Assembly: GCA_900660155.1 (NCBI GenBank)
Contig: CABFPE010000476.1
Coordinates: forward strand, 364,930-428,929
Origin: Hofstenia miamia
Taxonomy: Eukaryota > Xenacoelomorpha > Acoela > Hofsteniidae
DNA: 64,000 nucleotides
Reading direction: 5' to 3'
Below, one piece after another: positions 24,770 to 35,370 of this stretch (within the stretch, counting starts at the first letter, position 1; each line of letters starts with the position of its first letter). Made by a program: the position numbers and the translations under genes. The notes below the pieces were generated by a model. The model saw nothing but the letters and a program-made list of their open reading frames with translations, was not told the DNA's origin and searched no databases.

Positions 24770-24770
24770 N
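24770..24770. other. Single-N contig join
   Basis: The sequence right of the N repeats the last 63 bases before the N at 24133 and then continues the protease and gag region in normal order. Confidence 0.85.
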
Positions 24771-25126
24771 TTTGTCAGAAAATCATTTCCCAATATGACT
24801 TTGTATGGCAATGCATTATTGTGTGTGTCTACCACCACCAAAGGTTGTTTGAACATTGTGATCACAATTCTCATTTGTTCAACATCTATCATTCCCTTTG
24901 TGTCGATATAATCCCCTGACGCATTAATTAGCCTCTTGTTGCAATTCTTCATGTCTTCTTGTTGAAATCCAAATTTTGTAGCACATTCATCAGTGATTAT
25001 AGATGTTGCTGCTCCAGTGTTGATTGTCACTTTTGTCATTACTCCATTAATGGCTATTGTTATCGTGTTAATCATGTTGAGGTTTGCTAGGATCATTATT
25101 GCTGCACGGTTGGTATGAGTCAGCAC
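24771..25126 (-). mobile_element. Element B protease region (fossil)
   Basis: A minus-strand retropepsin-like domain contains the TGAATSIITDECA segment (the position of the active-site loop), RLINASGDY, LPYKVILGNDFL and ING repeats typical of Gypsy proteases. It directly follows the gag zinc knuckle, as expected for a gag-pol arrangement. The same domain is at 28998-29573 in A and, more diverged, at about 45040-45400. Confidence 0.82.
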
Positions 25127-25131
25127 TCGAC

Positions 25132-26560
25132 TTAGTTTTCTGACTCCTCATCAGTTGGTGTTGCTTCGTCTATTTTATCTTCTGTTTGTAATATATCCTC
25201 CTCATCATAGTATGCCTCTTTGTCACCAATGACATTTATCTGTTTTGGGCAGTCTGGTTTTTTATGTCCTTTCTGTCCACAGCCGTAGCATTTAACGTCC
25301 TTCTCTTTTAATTTCCGCATTTTTCCATCCTTTCCTTGACTTTTATTACCTTCTCCTGTTTTACTTCAGAGTAATTTTTACTGGGGGTGCGTGATTTGAA
25401 GTTGCTTTTCCATGTTGGTGCGTCTCTATACCATGCGGCTTTCTCATATATCCAAGCATTGTTCTCGATTGTGGCTTGTATGTCAACAGCCTTCCTGATC
25501 ATCTGTTCTAGTTTGTTGTCGATGTCACATTTGATTTCAAATTGTGTTTTGATGCTCTCTGGCATACCTTTGCATATATGCAAGAATAAATTGTATTTCA
25601 AGTAAGTGTTTCCCCTAGAACTGAGCATTAGGAGTTGCTCCACTGGTTCTTGAAACTTTCATTTTTTTAATAGTTAATGAAGTCTCCTATCAATAGTTGA
25701 TAGTCCCTTTTTGTCTCTGCATCCAGTAACAAATAGTGTTGAGATGCTGCTCTGGTTAGGTATAGTGGAAGTCTCGCCACTGCTGGTTGTTGGCTCACTT
25801 TCCTCTCCACCATTGTCAATTCAAACATTTGGAGCCACTTGGCGAATGTGGGATTATAACCATCTACTATCCCGTTGAACTTGGGTAGTGTTGCTTTGCA
25901 TGGAATTTTATCGTTGGCTATTACTTGCAGTAAAATCGAATTCTCATATTTTGGTTTCCTATGATTGGTTCATATGTCCTCCTCCTGCAGTTGTGTGGTC
26001 ACTGCCTTTTTAATTTCATTTATTATTTTCTGTTTTTCATCCCCAGAGTCTTTGTCTGATTCTTCAAATGCTACTTCCTTTTGACTCAACCTGTGTGTTG
26101 CCAGTAGTTCTCTGTCTTTTCTAGCTTGGAATTCAATTTCGTGAGATCGCATATAATTTCTGCTCTCCTCCTCCATTAAACGTAACAGTCTCAATTTATC
26201 TTTAAGTTGTTCTAACTCTCCTGCTTGTAAATCATTGTCTTCAATAAGCTGTCTGTTTGTTCTTTCTAGTTCCTGGTTTCTTTGTTGCCATCACTGGTTT
26301 TCTTCTAGAAACTTTTTGTTGGACTCTGACAATTGGTGAGTCAAGGTTTTGATTTTGTTTTGAAATAACTGATTTTGTTCTTCTAATCGCATTTCCATAT
26401 TTACTCTGATTTTGCTCAGTATTGATTCATTTTAGCGTTCCATTTCTTTGACCTTCTCAATCAATTGTTCTACTTGCTCCCTTAAGGTTTCCTTGTTCTC
26501 CTGACTCTTTCTTAGCAGTACCATTATATCTAGTGGGTTTGTATCTGTGGGGTTCGTCTC
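25132..26560 (-). mobile_element. Element B gag (fossil)
   Basis: From right to left on the minus strand come a long coiled coil (about 26000-26560), a capsid-like helical part (about 25310-25970) with CKGMPESIK, and a nucleocapsid zinc knuckle CYGCGQKGHKKPDC (C-x2-C-x4-H-x4-C) at about 25249-25290. An acidic tail follows the knuckle. The domain order is that of a Gypsy gag that packages element RNA. It is broken. Confidence 0.82.
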
Positions 26561-26914
26561 TGGGGGTGAACTAAAAGATTGTAGTTCTGTGCTGTGGCAT
26601 CTGTTACTGAATTTTCACCAAAATACGGCAATGATCAAATAGTCCTGGGGGTTACTGCTTTCATTGCAGTTTTCTTTGCGCTTCCTTTTCTGGTTTTTGT
26701 CATTTTTCTTTTGGTTCATTGTGGCTTTCTCATCTCCAAAGTGCAATTCCAGGATCTCTGTTAAGTGCATTTGTTAGGCTTGGGGTATCTCTTTGCCTCT
26801 CATTAGTAGTTGGTTTGTGTAACAGTTTGTTGCTTTCATACTTTCACTCATAGCATATGATGTCGTTTTGCGGTTGATTTAGTTGAATGTTTCTTCTTGT
26901 GGTTTGCTATTTTT
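26561..26914 (-). other. Element B 5' leader
   Basis: The sequence lies between the primer-binding site and recognisable gag. It probably holds leader and the gag N-terminus, but no domain is identifiable. Confidence 0.5.
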
Positions 26915-26931
26915 GGCTGTCACAGTCGCCA
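26915..26931 (-). other. Element B tRNA primer-binding site
   Basis: The minus strand reads TGGCGACTGTGACAGCC directly after the 5' LTR terminus TTACA. LTR elements use a tRNA 3' end, whose CCA pairs with TGG. I do not assign the tRNA firmly; an arginine-type tRNA ending TCGCCA is one possibility. Confidence 0.75.
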
Positions 26932-28050
26932 TGTAACATCCTGTACCAGGCTTTATCACTGTTGATTCATTGTTACCTCGTAACATTGACTGTGTTATTG
27001 CGGGTAAGGATTTACTTTGTGTTACTGCTTGTCTAGTTTCTTCTATCACATTACATAATCATAAATAACTATTCACTATTTAGGTGACAAAACAATGTGG
27101 TAATCTCTGCATCAATCTTTCAGTGGGCATCTGCCCGAAGCAGATCTCCACATCCAACTTTACCATTCCATACACTGCTTGAGTGCCACTTCTCAGCTCA
27201 ATCAAGATAGCTTATGTGTACCCTACATTAGCTTGGTGCTCACTCAAGGCATAACACAACTCGACTTAATCTCTATTGTGTGAAAGTGTTTTATCTACTT
27301 GCAACTGCAAACTGTCACTAGTTGTTCATTTAATATTGTATGTAGCCATTATCAAAATATATTGGCTTTGTTAAATAGATATCAAGCAACTTCCTAACCT
27401 ACATTTACAATTACTACATGTAAAGTCATTATCAGTTGATTATCAGTCATTAATTTGGATCTAGAATAATAATAATATAATTCCTAGAGTTCAGTCATCC
27501 AACCATTTGTAGACAATTAATTTATCTAATACATGTAGTTTGAAATGCTAGTCAGCTAATTGAGAGAAAACCCCTATACCTAACTTAAGTGCACTTTTGT
27601 GATGTGGCACAGAGACCCTTGAATTGTTCCCTGTGATGGATCCAGACCACTACTAAACACCGCTCGATTAGCTCAACATTGTATTAAGTAATCAAACCGT
27701 TAATAAGAGGAAAAATAATAAGAATTCTAAGTAAAATTCTTTATCAACTCTTACAATAGTTTTAATTGTATTTATAGTAATTTAAAAAGAAGTACCTGTC
27801 AATTCAAATTTAAATGTCTGCCAAGATGGTGGCTAAAAATAATGTAAGCGACAATTTGTCAAAAATGTTTTATCAACAGATACAATTATCTCTTTTTTGA
27901 CACATGGTATTTTCTTGGTTGCAATATTCAAATCAAACTGAAATGATCACACTTGATTTAATCATAATATTTTTTAATCACTTTCTTTTCAATCTTAGTA
28001 TCTTCTGTGACATTTGCAGCTTATTTCTGTTTTATTTGGATGATGCTACA
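26932..28050 (-). repeat. Element B, 5' LTR
   Basis: This is the partner of 14392-15459, with the same TGTAACATCC and GATGCTACA ends (plus strand). It is followed by the CTCC target duplication at 28051-28054. Confidence 0.93.
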
Positions 28051-29573
28051 CTCCATTCTATGTGTCTTGTTTGTTCAGCAATTTTTTAATATATCCCACT
28101 GGAAGGTTGCTGGTGCACTACACAGTCCAAATGCCATATGTATCCATTCATATAGCCCATAGGGGGTTATGAATGCTGTCTTCTCAATATTGTTCTCTTC
28201 CATCTTTACCTGCCAATAACCTTTGCATAAATCTAGTGTTGTAAAATATCTATGCTTACTAGCTTCATAGAGCATGCCTTCTATCTGTGGTAGAGGATAT
28301 GAATCCTTTTTTGTCACCTTGTTTAATTTGTGAAAATCTATGCATAGGTGATACTTGTCTCCCTGCTTTATGAATAGTGTTGGTGTGGCATATGGGCTCT
28401 CACTTGGGCGGATGATTTTGTTGTCAATTAGTTCCTCCAGTGTGTGATTGTATTCATCTTTCATCTGTTTGGGTACCCTTCTGACTGGTAGCTTAATCTG
28501 TTTGTCTGTTGTTGTAACTATTCTATGTATTTTGCCTACTTCTTGCCCCATGCTTATTTCTCCATAGTTGAATATATGTTTGTGTTTCTCCAACAATTCC
28601 CTTAATTGAATGATCTCCTGTTCTTCCAAGTGTGGGTAGTCTTCAATGTTTATTTCCAGTGTTCTATATATGTCTTCCTCTTCTGCTTTCATCCCTATGC
28701 CCTTGGGTCAGCCTTTGGGAGTACTTGGAATTTGATGGTGTTTGGCCACTCACCCATGAGTCAGCCATGTGGTGTACTATCTGTTCTCATTTGCAAGTCC
28801 TTGAATTGACCATGCAAATTACTTGCTCCATTGTCATCTCCAATTACCTTCCAGATGAGTCTGATATCTGATTTGATATACTTCCCATATATACTTATTT
28901 GTGATTTCTTTAGATTGACATTCCAATTTGTAGCTTTGAGGATTGGTATTCTTCACTTTCCATGCTTGACTGTGCAGACAGTAGACAGCATTGATACTCA
29001 TTTGGTGTTGATGCCATTGTTGTCATATAGCATTATATCAGCTGTTATTGCATCCTCTATTTCAATTGTGTGCATCTTCCATTGGTGCAGCTGTAAGTGG
29101 ATGTCTTCCTGTAATTCAAATGTAATCATTTTTTGCTTTCCTTGCTCTTCTTTGATCTCCATTTCTTCCTCTCTCACCTTTATGGTTCTGTTGGCATAAT
29201 TTATGACACATCCATTTTTTATCAAAAATTCATCACATAGGATAACTTTGTATGGTAACAGATTGTTATGTGTGTCCACCACTACCAGAGACTGTTCAAA
29301 TGTTGTGTTAGCAAATCTCATTTGTACTGCATTTATTATTCCTTTTGTATCAATATATTCTCCTGATGTATTAATTAGTCTCTTGTTGCAGCTGTTCAGA
29401 TCTTTCCATTTAAACCCTAGCTTTGAAGCACATTCATCAGTAATTATCAATGTTGCTGCTCCAGTGTTGATTGTTGCTTTAGTCATTACTCCATTGATTG
29501 CTATCATTATTGTATTTATTGTATCAAGATTCGTCAGGATCATTATTGATGCACAGTTTTTGAGAGTTGGCAC
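28051..29573 (-). mobile_element. Element A RT beginning, spacer and protease (fossil)
   Basis: To the right of B, the minus strand resumes element A with RT segments LCIDFHKLNKV, LDLCKGYWQV, TPYGLYEW and FGLCSAPATFQ (28055-28692). A spacer with TTGAGTC-like motifs follows, then a protease region (28998-29573) with TGAATLIITDECA and RLINTSGEY. The rest of this RT is at about 14000-14387 beyond element B. Confidence 0.85.
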
Positions 29574-29579
29574 TCTACC

Positions 29580-30910
29580 TAGTTTTAAGACTCCTCATTG
29601 GTTTGGAAGACTTTGTCCATTTTGTCCTCTGTTTGCAGTACGTCTTCCTCATCATAGTATGCTTCTTCATCTCTGATTACATTTTTTGCGGCTTTTTGTC
29701 CACAGCCATAACACTTGACGTTTTTCTCTTTCACCTTTCTGGTTTTTCCGTCTTTTCCTTTTACATTTATGATTTTTTTCAGTTTAATTTCATTATAGTT
29801 ATTATTTGGGATGCATGGTTTGAGGTTACTCCTCCATGTAGGCCCATCTCTGTGCCATGCAGCCTTTTCATATATTCATGCATTATTCTCAATGGTTGCT
29901 TGTATGTCAACTGTCTTTCTAATCATTCTTTCAAGTTGGTCATCTACATTGCATTTGATCTCAAACTGAGTCCCAATGCTTCCAGGCATTCCTTTGCAGA
30001 TGTGTGAGAACAGATCATATTTAGAATATCTATTTTATCTTGAACTAAGAATTAGTAGTCATTCAACTTGTTGCATGTAATTTCAAATTTCATCAGTTTT
30101 TCTCATTTTCATCACATTTAGGATAATTTGGTACTGGTTTTTAAAACTTTCATTTTCATAATTGTTTATGAAATCTCCAATTAGTAGTTCATAATTCCTT
30201 TTCATTTCTGCATCCAAGAGCAGATAGTGCTGAGAGGCTGCACCTGTTAAATATAAAGGGAGTCTTGCTGCTGCTGCTGCTGCCTGCTGGCTCACTTTGT
30301 GCTCTACCATTTGAACATTTGTAACCATTCAGTGAATGTTGGGTTGTAGCCATCTACCCTTTCATTGAATTTAGGTAGTGTCACCTTGAATGGTATAGTA
30401 TCATTAGTTGTTAGTTGTGGTAGAATCAAACTTTCAGACTTGGATTTCTTGTGTTTTTTCACTGTTTCATCCTCCTGCAGTTGAATTGTCACTGCTGTTG
30501 TGATCTTATTAATAATTTTTTGTTTTTCAGCATCTGAGTCTTTGTCAGATTCCTTGTATGTCACTTCTTTGGGAGCCAGTATGTGCAATGCTTGTAACTC
30601 ACTGTCTTTTCTTGAGTTGAATTCTATTCCATGGGTTTACATATTGCTTGTTTTCTTCTTCTGTCAACTGTAATAGTCTTAGTTTGTCTTTCAATTGCTT
30701 CAGTTCTCCTGCTTGCAGATCATTATCCTCTATTAGCTGTCTGTTTGTCCTTTCCAGTTCCTGATTCCTTTTCTGCCATTGTTGATTCTGTTCTAAGAAT
30801 CTTTTGTTGGACTCTGATAGTTGGTGAGTAAGGAGTTTAATCTCATTTTGAAATAGCTTGCTTTGCTTGTCTAAACACATCTCCTTGTTTAATCTGATTT
30901 TGCTCAATAT
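29580..30910 (-). mobile_element. Element A gag (fossil)
   Basis: From right to left on the minus strand come a coiled coil rich in Gln, Glu and Leu (about 30599-30907, with QNQQWQKRNQELERTNRQL), an acidic linker, a capsid-like part with LPLYLTGAASQHYLLLD (about 30083-30328), and a knuckle-like segment KCYGCGQK near 29700-29740. It is homologous to the B gag. It is broken. Confidence 0.82.
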
Positions 30911-31380
30911 GGTTTGTTTTGTCTTTCCATCTCTTTAAATTTTATACTAAATTGTTCTATTTCCTGTTTTAGGAGTGCTTCATTTTCCTTGCTCTTTCTC
31001 AGCATATCCATTATGTCTGGTGGGTTTGTTTCTAGGGGGGTTCATCTCTGAGGGTGAGTTAAGAGGTTGCAATTCCTTGTCAGAGGCTGAATTTTCACCA
31101 AAGTATGGTGGTGATTGTATTGTTCTTGAGGTTACTTCTTTGGTTGCAGTCTTCTTTGCACTGCCTTTCTTACTTTTTCATATTTTCTTTCTGGTTTGTA
31201 GTTGTCTTCCTTTTTGATCACTATTCCAGGATCCTGTTGAGGTGCTTTGGTTTATTTTTGAATAATTCTCTCTGTTGACTAGTTTATTTTTCATGTAGCT
31301 GACCACTTTTGTTTATAGATTCTGTTGTAGTATGTGGGTGGTTTCACTGAATGTTTCTTTTAAGAGTTGCTATTCTTGGC
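30911..31380 (-). other. Element A 5' leader
   Basis: The sequence lies between gag and the primer-binding site. No domain is recognised. Confidence 0.5.
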
Positions 31381-31394
31381 TGTCACGGTCACCA
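31381..31394 (-). other. Element A tRNA primer-binding site
   Basis: The minus strand reads TGGTGACCGTGACA directly after the 5' LTR. It differs from B at two of the first 14 positions. The first eight bases match the complement of a tryptophan tRNA 3' end, but the rest does not, so the primer is unassigned. Confidence 0.7.
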
Positions 31395-32498
31395 TGTAAA
31401 ATACTCTACCAGGCATTATTACTATTTGTCTTTGTTACTGCATAGCACTAGTCGTAGTTTTGTGAGTAGGGATTTATTTAACTAGAGACTGCTTTGGCTT
31501 TTGTTTCTATTAACACAATATAACTAGATATAACTGTTCACTATTTAGGGGATGAAGCCATGCAGTGATTTATTCAATGATTGATAGTGGCATCTGCCTT
31601 AAGCTGTTCTCCACCTCTCAGCTCATTGATACATTTTATGTGTACCCTAACCTAGCTCAGTGCATACTCAAGACATGACACAATTCAACTTAAACTCTAT
31701 TTTGTAAAAGTGTTCCATTTGTTCACAACCTGACTTGTTACTAGCTGCTTACTTAATGTTACTTGTAGCCATTACTGAAATATACTGGCGTTAATAGATA
31801 TATTAATATCAAGCAGCTTCCTAACCTACATTTATAAGTTGATACATGTTCAGTCACTTTATCTGTCATTTATAGGTCACTAATTTGGATCTAGAATATT
31901 GTTAATATATTCCCTAGGTTTCAGTTATCCAACTTTTTGTTCAAAGTTAATCGTTTTAATACATGTATTTAATGATTGCTAGTTGACTAATTGAGAGAAA
32001 AACTCCTACATCTAACATATGTGCACTTTCATGGTCTGGCACAGGGACCCTTGAATCATTCTCTATGATGGATCCAGACCACTGCTAAACACCACTCAAT
32101 TAGCTCAACATTGTATTAAATAATCAAACTTTTATAGTAGAAACAAAATAAGAATTCCAAAGAAAATTCTTTATCAATTGCTTACAGTATTTAATTTGTA
32201 TTTATAGTAATTCCAGAAAAGTACCTGTTGATTTCAAATTTAAACTTTTCTTCTGCCAAGATGGCGGCTAAAAATAATGGAAGTGATTTCACCCCCTTGT
32301 TTTGCCAAAAGTATTATTATTGACCAATACAAATCTCTCATTTCTGACACATATTGTTTCTTATTTGCATAATACAAATAAATCTAAATTAATCTAATTG
32401 ATCTAAATACAATATTTCTAATCATCGTTTCCTTGATCTTATTCTCACGTTGCTTGACGTTTGCAGCTTATTTTTGATTTTATTTGGATGATGCTACA
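31395..32498 (-). repeat. Element A, 5' LTR
   Basis: Plus strand ends are TGTAAAATACTC and GATGCTACA. It matches 7234-8365 and is followed by ATAA at 32499-32502. Confidence 0.93.
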
Positions 32499-32526
32499 AT
32501 AATATTAATCATAATTTTAAAATATT

Positions 32527-32822
32527 TTATTGATGAAGATAGAAACTTGTTGAGTACCTGCATACTTGAAGGAAAATCAAATATTGTAGGAACACTGTGG
32601 ATGTGCAGCTTCTTACACCTGTTGCAGTTAAATAGAAGCACCTTTTATCAAAATGTTTTGCACATAAACTTGAATTTGATGTTACAACATAGTTTGCCCT
32701 GTAAATTGCTTTCACTCATTTTTTTCTTAAATTGTCATCCTTAGGAAATGAATACTGATGATTCTTGCTGTTATCAGTAAATAACCACTTTTGCATTTTG
32801 GAGCATAACACTTACATGGCAT
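32527..32822 (-). pseudogene. THAP zinc-finger domain of a P-type transposase, N-terminal piece, decayed
   Basis: Reading from a start codon at 32822, the minus strand gives MPCKCYAPKCKSGY (first Cys pair), then in another frame NHQYSFPKDDNLRKK, then KAIYRANYVVTSNS and LCAKHFDKRCF (the Cys-x2-His pair), and finally, after a further frame change, HIHSVPTIFDFPSSM. That last segment matches the AVPTIF box that closes THAP domains. The C2CH spacing and box are diagnostic of THAP, a sequence-specific DNA-binding finger found in P-element-like transposases and their host descendants. Two frameshifts and at least one stop show decay. It lies 29 bp right of element A; the catalytic part is at 5700-7131, left of A, on the same strand. 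Confidence 0.82.
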
Positions 32823-33458
32823 CAAAAACTTAGAAATAAATTCATCAAAATATGTATAGCAATTAGAATAATTGTTAGTTATAGAAATGTTTATTCAAGA
32901 AATTTCTTTAGGTAGAAAATATACACAATTAGATGCAATAATATTGTGGCATCAACTGATGCCTTACATTTTTGTAATTAGCATTTTGAAATTAATAAAT
33001 ATTAATTGTGCAATATATTTACATGAACTTGCAATTGCCTTGATTGACTTAATAAGTGTTAGACAATCTGTGCTATTTTTGAATGCTTAAATCATCTGCC
33101 ATGCAGTATTTCTGATTTAGTTGATTACCATGCAAAAGGTTAATGAGGGACCTGTTTGTGTTTACTCATAGTTCATGGTATGCTTTTAGTGCTACTTTGG
33201 TTGATGAAATACCTGTTTTTCTATTTAAATACTTTGATTTTGTTATCAAAAGTTTATAGATTTTACTCTACCTTTACTTCTAGTTGTGTATGAATTTATT
33301 AAAATGCTTTTCTAAATAATGTGATTTTTGCCAAGGGTGCTTTTTTCAGGTACAGAGAAAGATGTATTATAGGATTATTGCTATTTGACAGTTAAAAATG
33401 TAACCAATCAGTTGTTTATATTACTTCACAAATAAATGTCATTTTTGCAAATCCATGC
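32823..33458. other. AT-rich stretch, no gene seen
   Basis: Upstream of the THAP start on the minus strand, so it could hold the promoter or 5' end of that transposon, but I see no terminal repeat or conserved element. A 72-codon plus-strand frame (32872-33090) lacks motifs. Confidence 0.5.
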
Positions 33459-33550
33459 TTGCCCTCTAGTAGGGCATTTAGAGTGGAACCTTTAAAACTA
33501 ACAAGTGAGTTAATGATAAAATTTATTATTTGCCTCAAAGTTTATATTTG

Positions 33551-33599
33551 TGCTGCACATTTCATGGCTGTGAATGTAGTTTGTCCTGACTCTACTCAT
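33551..33599 (+). repeat. Short segment shared with 2241-2290 (inverted)
   Basis: The plus strand matches the minus strand of 2241-2290 at about 33 of the best 40 positions and encodes CAAHFMAVNVVCPDSTH in one frame (33459-33710, 83 codons). The preserved peptide pattern hints at a degenerate coding repeat. The family is unknown. Confidence 0.4.
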
Positions 33600-33740
33600 A
33601 TATTTTTTACATTTTCAAAATTATGCATGTCCATTACTTTCAATAAGCCACAAATAGAAAAGCATGAATTTACAAGTTCAAAAGTGACACTTTGTGGTGA
33701 ATTCATTTAGGTTATTTATCAATTCATGCTAAAATTATGC

Positions 33741-34551
33741 CAATACACTCTTTGTTAAAGAAATTATCAAGTATATAAGTAACATATATGTACACACAGA
33801 TAAAAACACCTCACAAATATTAAGATAAGCTTTGACCTTGTTTAAATATAACATTTGTCTTTAGGAGGTGTTAGGAATTATTGTACTTTAATATTAATGC
33901 ACATTATCCAAGAGTTATAGTAACCTGCAATAGCAAGTCTTTAAAATTAAATAAAAATTATTCAATATACTGTTTCTTCTAACACCAGAAAATGTAATTG
34001 TTATATATGCCTAGGCTTATCAATTTGTAATGAATTTCTGTTAGCCTTCAAATAATATGCTCAAATATTTTAATTATGTCTAAGAACAATTTTGATTTAG
34101 AAGTACAAATCCAACACACAATCAATGATCAATGATATTATTTCTAAACACTTTAAATCAAGTGTACACACATACACATACTATTCTTCTTACAATTGAG
34201 CATTTCCTGTAATGAAAATCACAGACAGTATGTGTTATAAGTTGTTGAAATGCATGGTATGTTCTAATATAAGTGAAAGCACTCTTTCAATGACATATTT
34301 TTTAATTTCAACTCCATTGTTGCACTTTATATTTGAAGAACTACATAAAGTAGAAGCAATACAATATTGATTTGCTCTCATCTCTTATTATTTGATTTAA
34401 ATTGCCAATTCAACTAAATTGAGATGAAAATCCTACCAGATTGTATATTTTAGGTAAAATTGGGATTCCATAAAAAACAAATTTACTCAATGAAGTACAT
34501 AATCAAAATTGCCTATGCCTTCATTGTGAGCAGTCAGTCCATGCTCAATAC
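33741..34551. other. AT-rich stretch, no gene seen
   Basis: No repeat, RNA gene or plausible reading frame is recognised. Confidence 0.5.
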
Positions 34552-35368
34552 CCCAGATAACAATTTTGGTTGTTTTTACATTATTTATGGTTGTTTCATA
34601 CTTTTGGTTGTTGCAGCAACCACTAACATCATAATAACCACCATTAATACTAATTTGAGCAACTAAAAATGTGATAATTTAAGATTCAAGCAGATGCTTA
34701 CAAATAGAACTCACTTCATAATTTTGATTACTAGATCATTTATATATAAAGAACAGAATTGCAAAAAGCTTTATCAAAATATTAAATTTGTGAAAAATTA
34801 TAATATACTTGGTAAGCAATTTTTCAAAATAATTTATTCATGAATAATTGGGCACCTTCAAATTATCTGTCAGATAAAAAAGTTACATTTGAGCAGAAGA
34901 GATTCTTTACAATTTAAAAAGGTATTATTTCAAAATTATACTTATCTTTAAAAGTTGAAATTTTTGTTAAATTTGGCAGATTTTTATACTTATTGTTATC
35001 ATTTAAAATCAAGACATTCATTTAAATTTTCAGCAAATGTTGTATTTAATGTATTTATTGTATTACTGTTCTGCCCCTTGTTGGGCTTATGTTAGTTTTA
35101 GCAGCAATGTTTGAAATGATTATCAATAAAATTTGATGTATTGCATATAAAATTAATGCTAGAACAATCATGGGCAACATAAAATAATGTTGTTATGACC
35201 TAAAATAGTGCTTTTTATTCAGAAAAAAAACAAACAAAAAGCAACCTAATGTGATGTTGTTGGAACAACATTGTTTAGACCAGTCAAAAAGTACCATTTC
35301 AACATTAGAACATCCATAAAAAAACAACTAAAAAATAACGTTGTTTAGACCAAAATTTGTTATCTGGG
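34552..35368. mobile_element. Probable MITE with CCCAGATAACA terminal inverted repeats
   Basis: The left end starts CCCAGATAACAATTTTGGT. The right end, reverse complemented, starts CCCAGATAACAAATTTTGGT. Subterminal blocks TCTAAACAA(C/T)GTTG occur twice in the right half. It has no coding capacity. Flanking AC dinucleotides (34550-34551, 35369-35370) may be a 2-bp target duplication, but that is weak. The superfamily is not assigned. Confidence 0.65.
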
Positions 35369-35370
35369 AC

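Larger units (their letters stand above)
14392..28050 (-). mobile_element. Element B: Gypsy-like LTR retrotransposon fossil nested in A
   Basis: LTRs at 14392-15459 and 26932-28050 enclose the same gene order as element A. The target duplication CTCC lies at 14388-14391 and 28051-28054, inside A's RT region. B belongs to the same family as A but is clearly a different lineage. A partial LTR comparison by eye gives roughly 5% differences plus indels, younger than A, as nesting requires. The interior contains three single-N joins (20031, 24133, 24770) bounded by duplicated segments, so part of the 13.7-kb length is probably assembly redundancy. It is broken in several places. Confidence 0.92.
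7234..32498 (-). mobile_element. Element A: Gypsy-like LTR retrotransposon fossil, containing element B
   Basis: A pair of matching LTRs (7234-8365 and 31395-32498) encloses gag, protease, RT, RNase H, integrase and a third ORF on the minus strand. The 4-bp target duplication ATAA lies at 7230-7233 and 32499-32502. A primer-binding site beginning TGG adjoins the 5' LTR and a purine-rich tract adjoins the 3' LTR. The pol order RT-RNase H-integrase is that of the Gypsy/Metaviridae group. The total span is 25.3 kb, of which 13.7 kb is element B. A partial LTR-LTR comparison by eye gives roughly 8% differences plus indels, so it is older than B. It is broken in many places (more than ten). It lies in a decayed THAP-type DNA transposon. 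Confidence 0.93.

Noticed and set aside
7234-32498. Element A as a single giant 25-kb element
   Set aside because: An internal LTR pair with its own target duplication shows that more than half of the length is a second, nested insertion.
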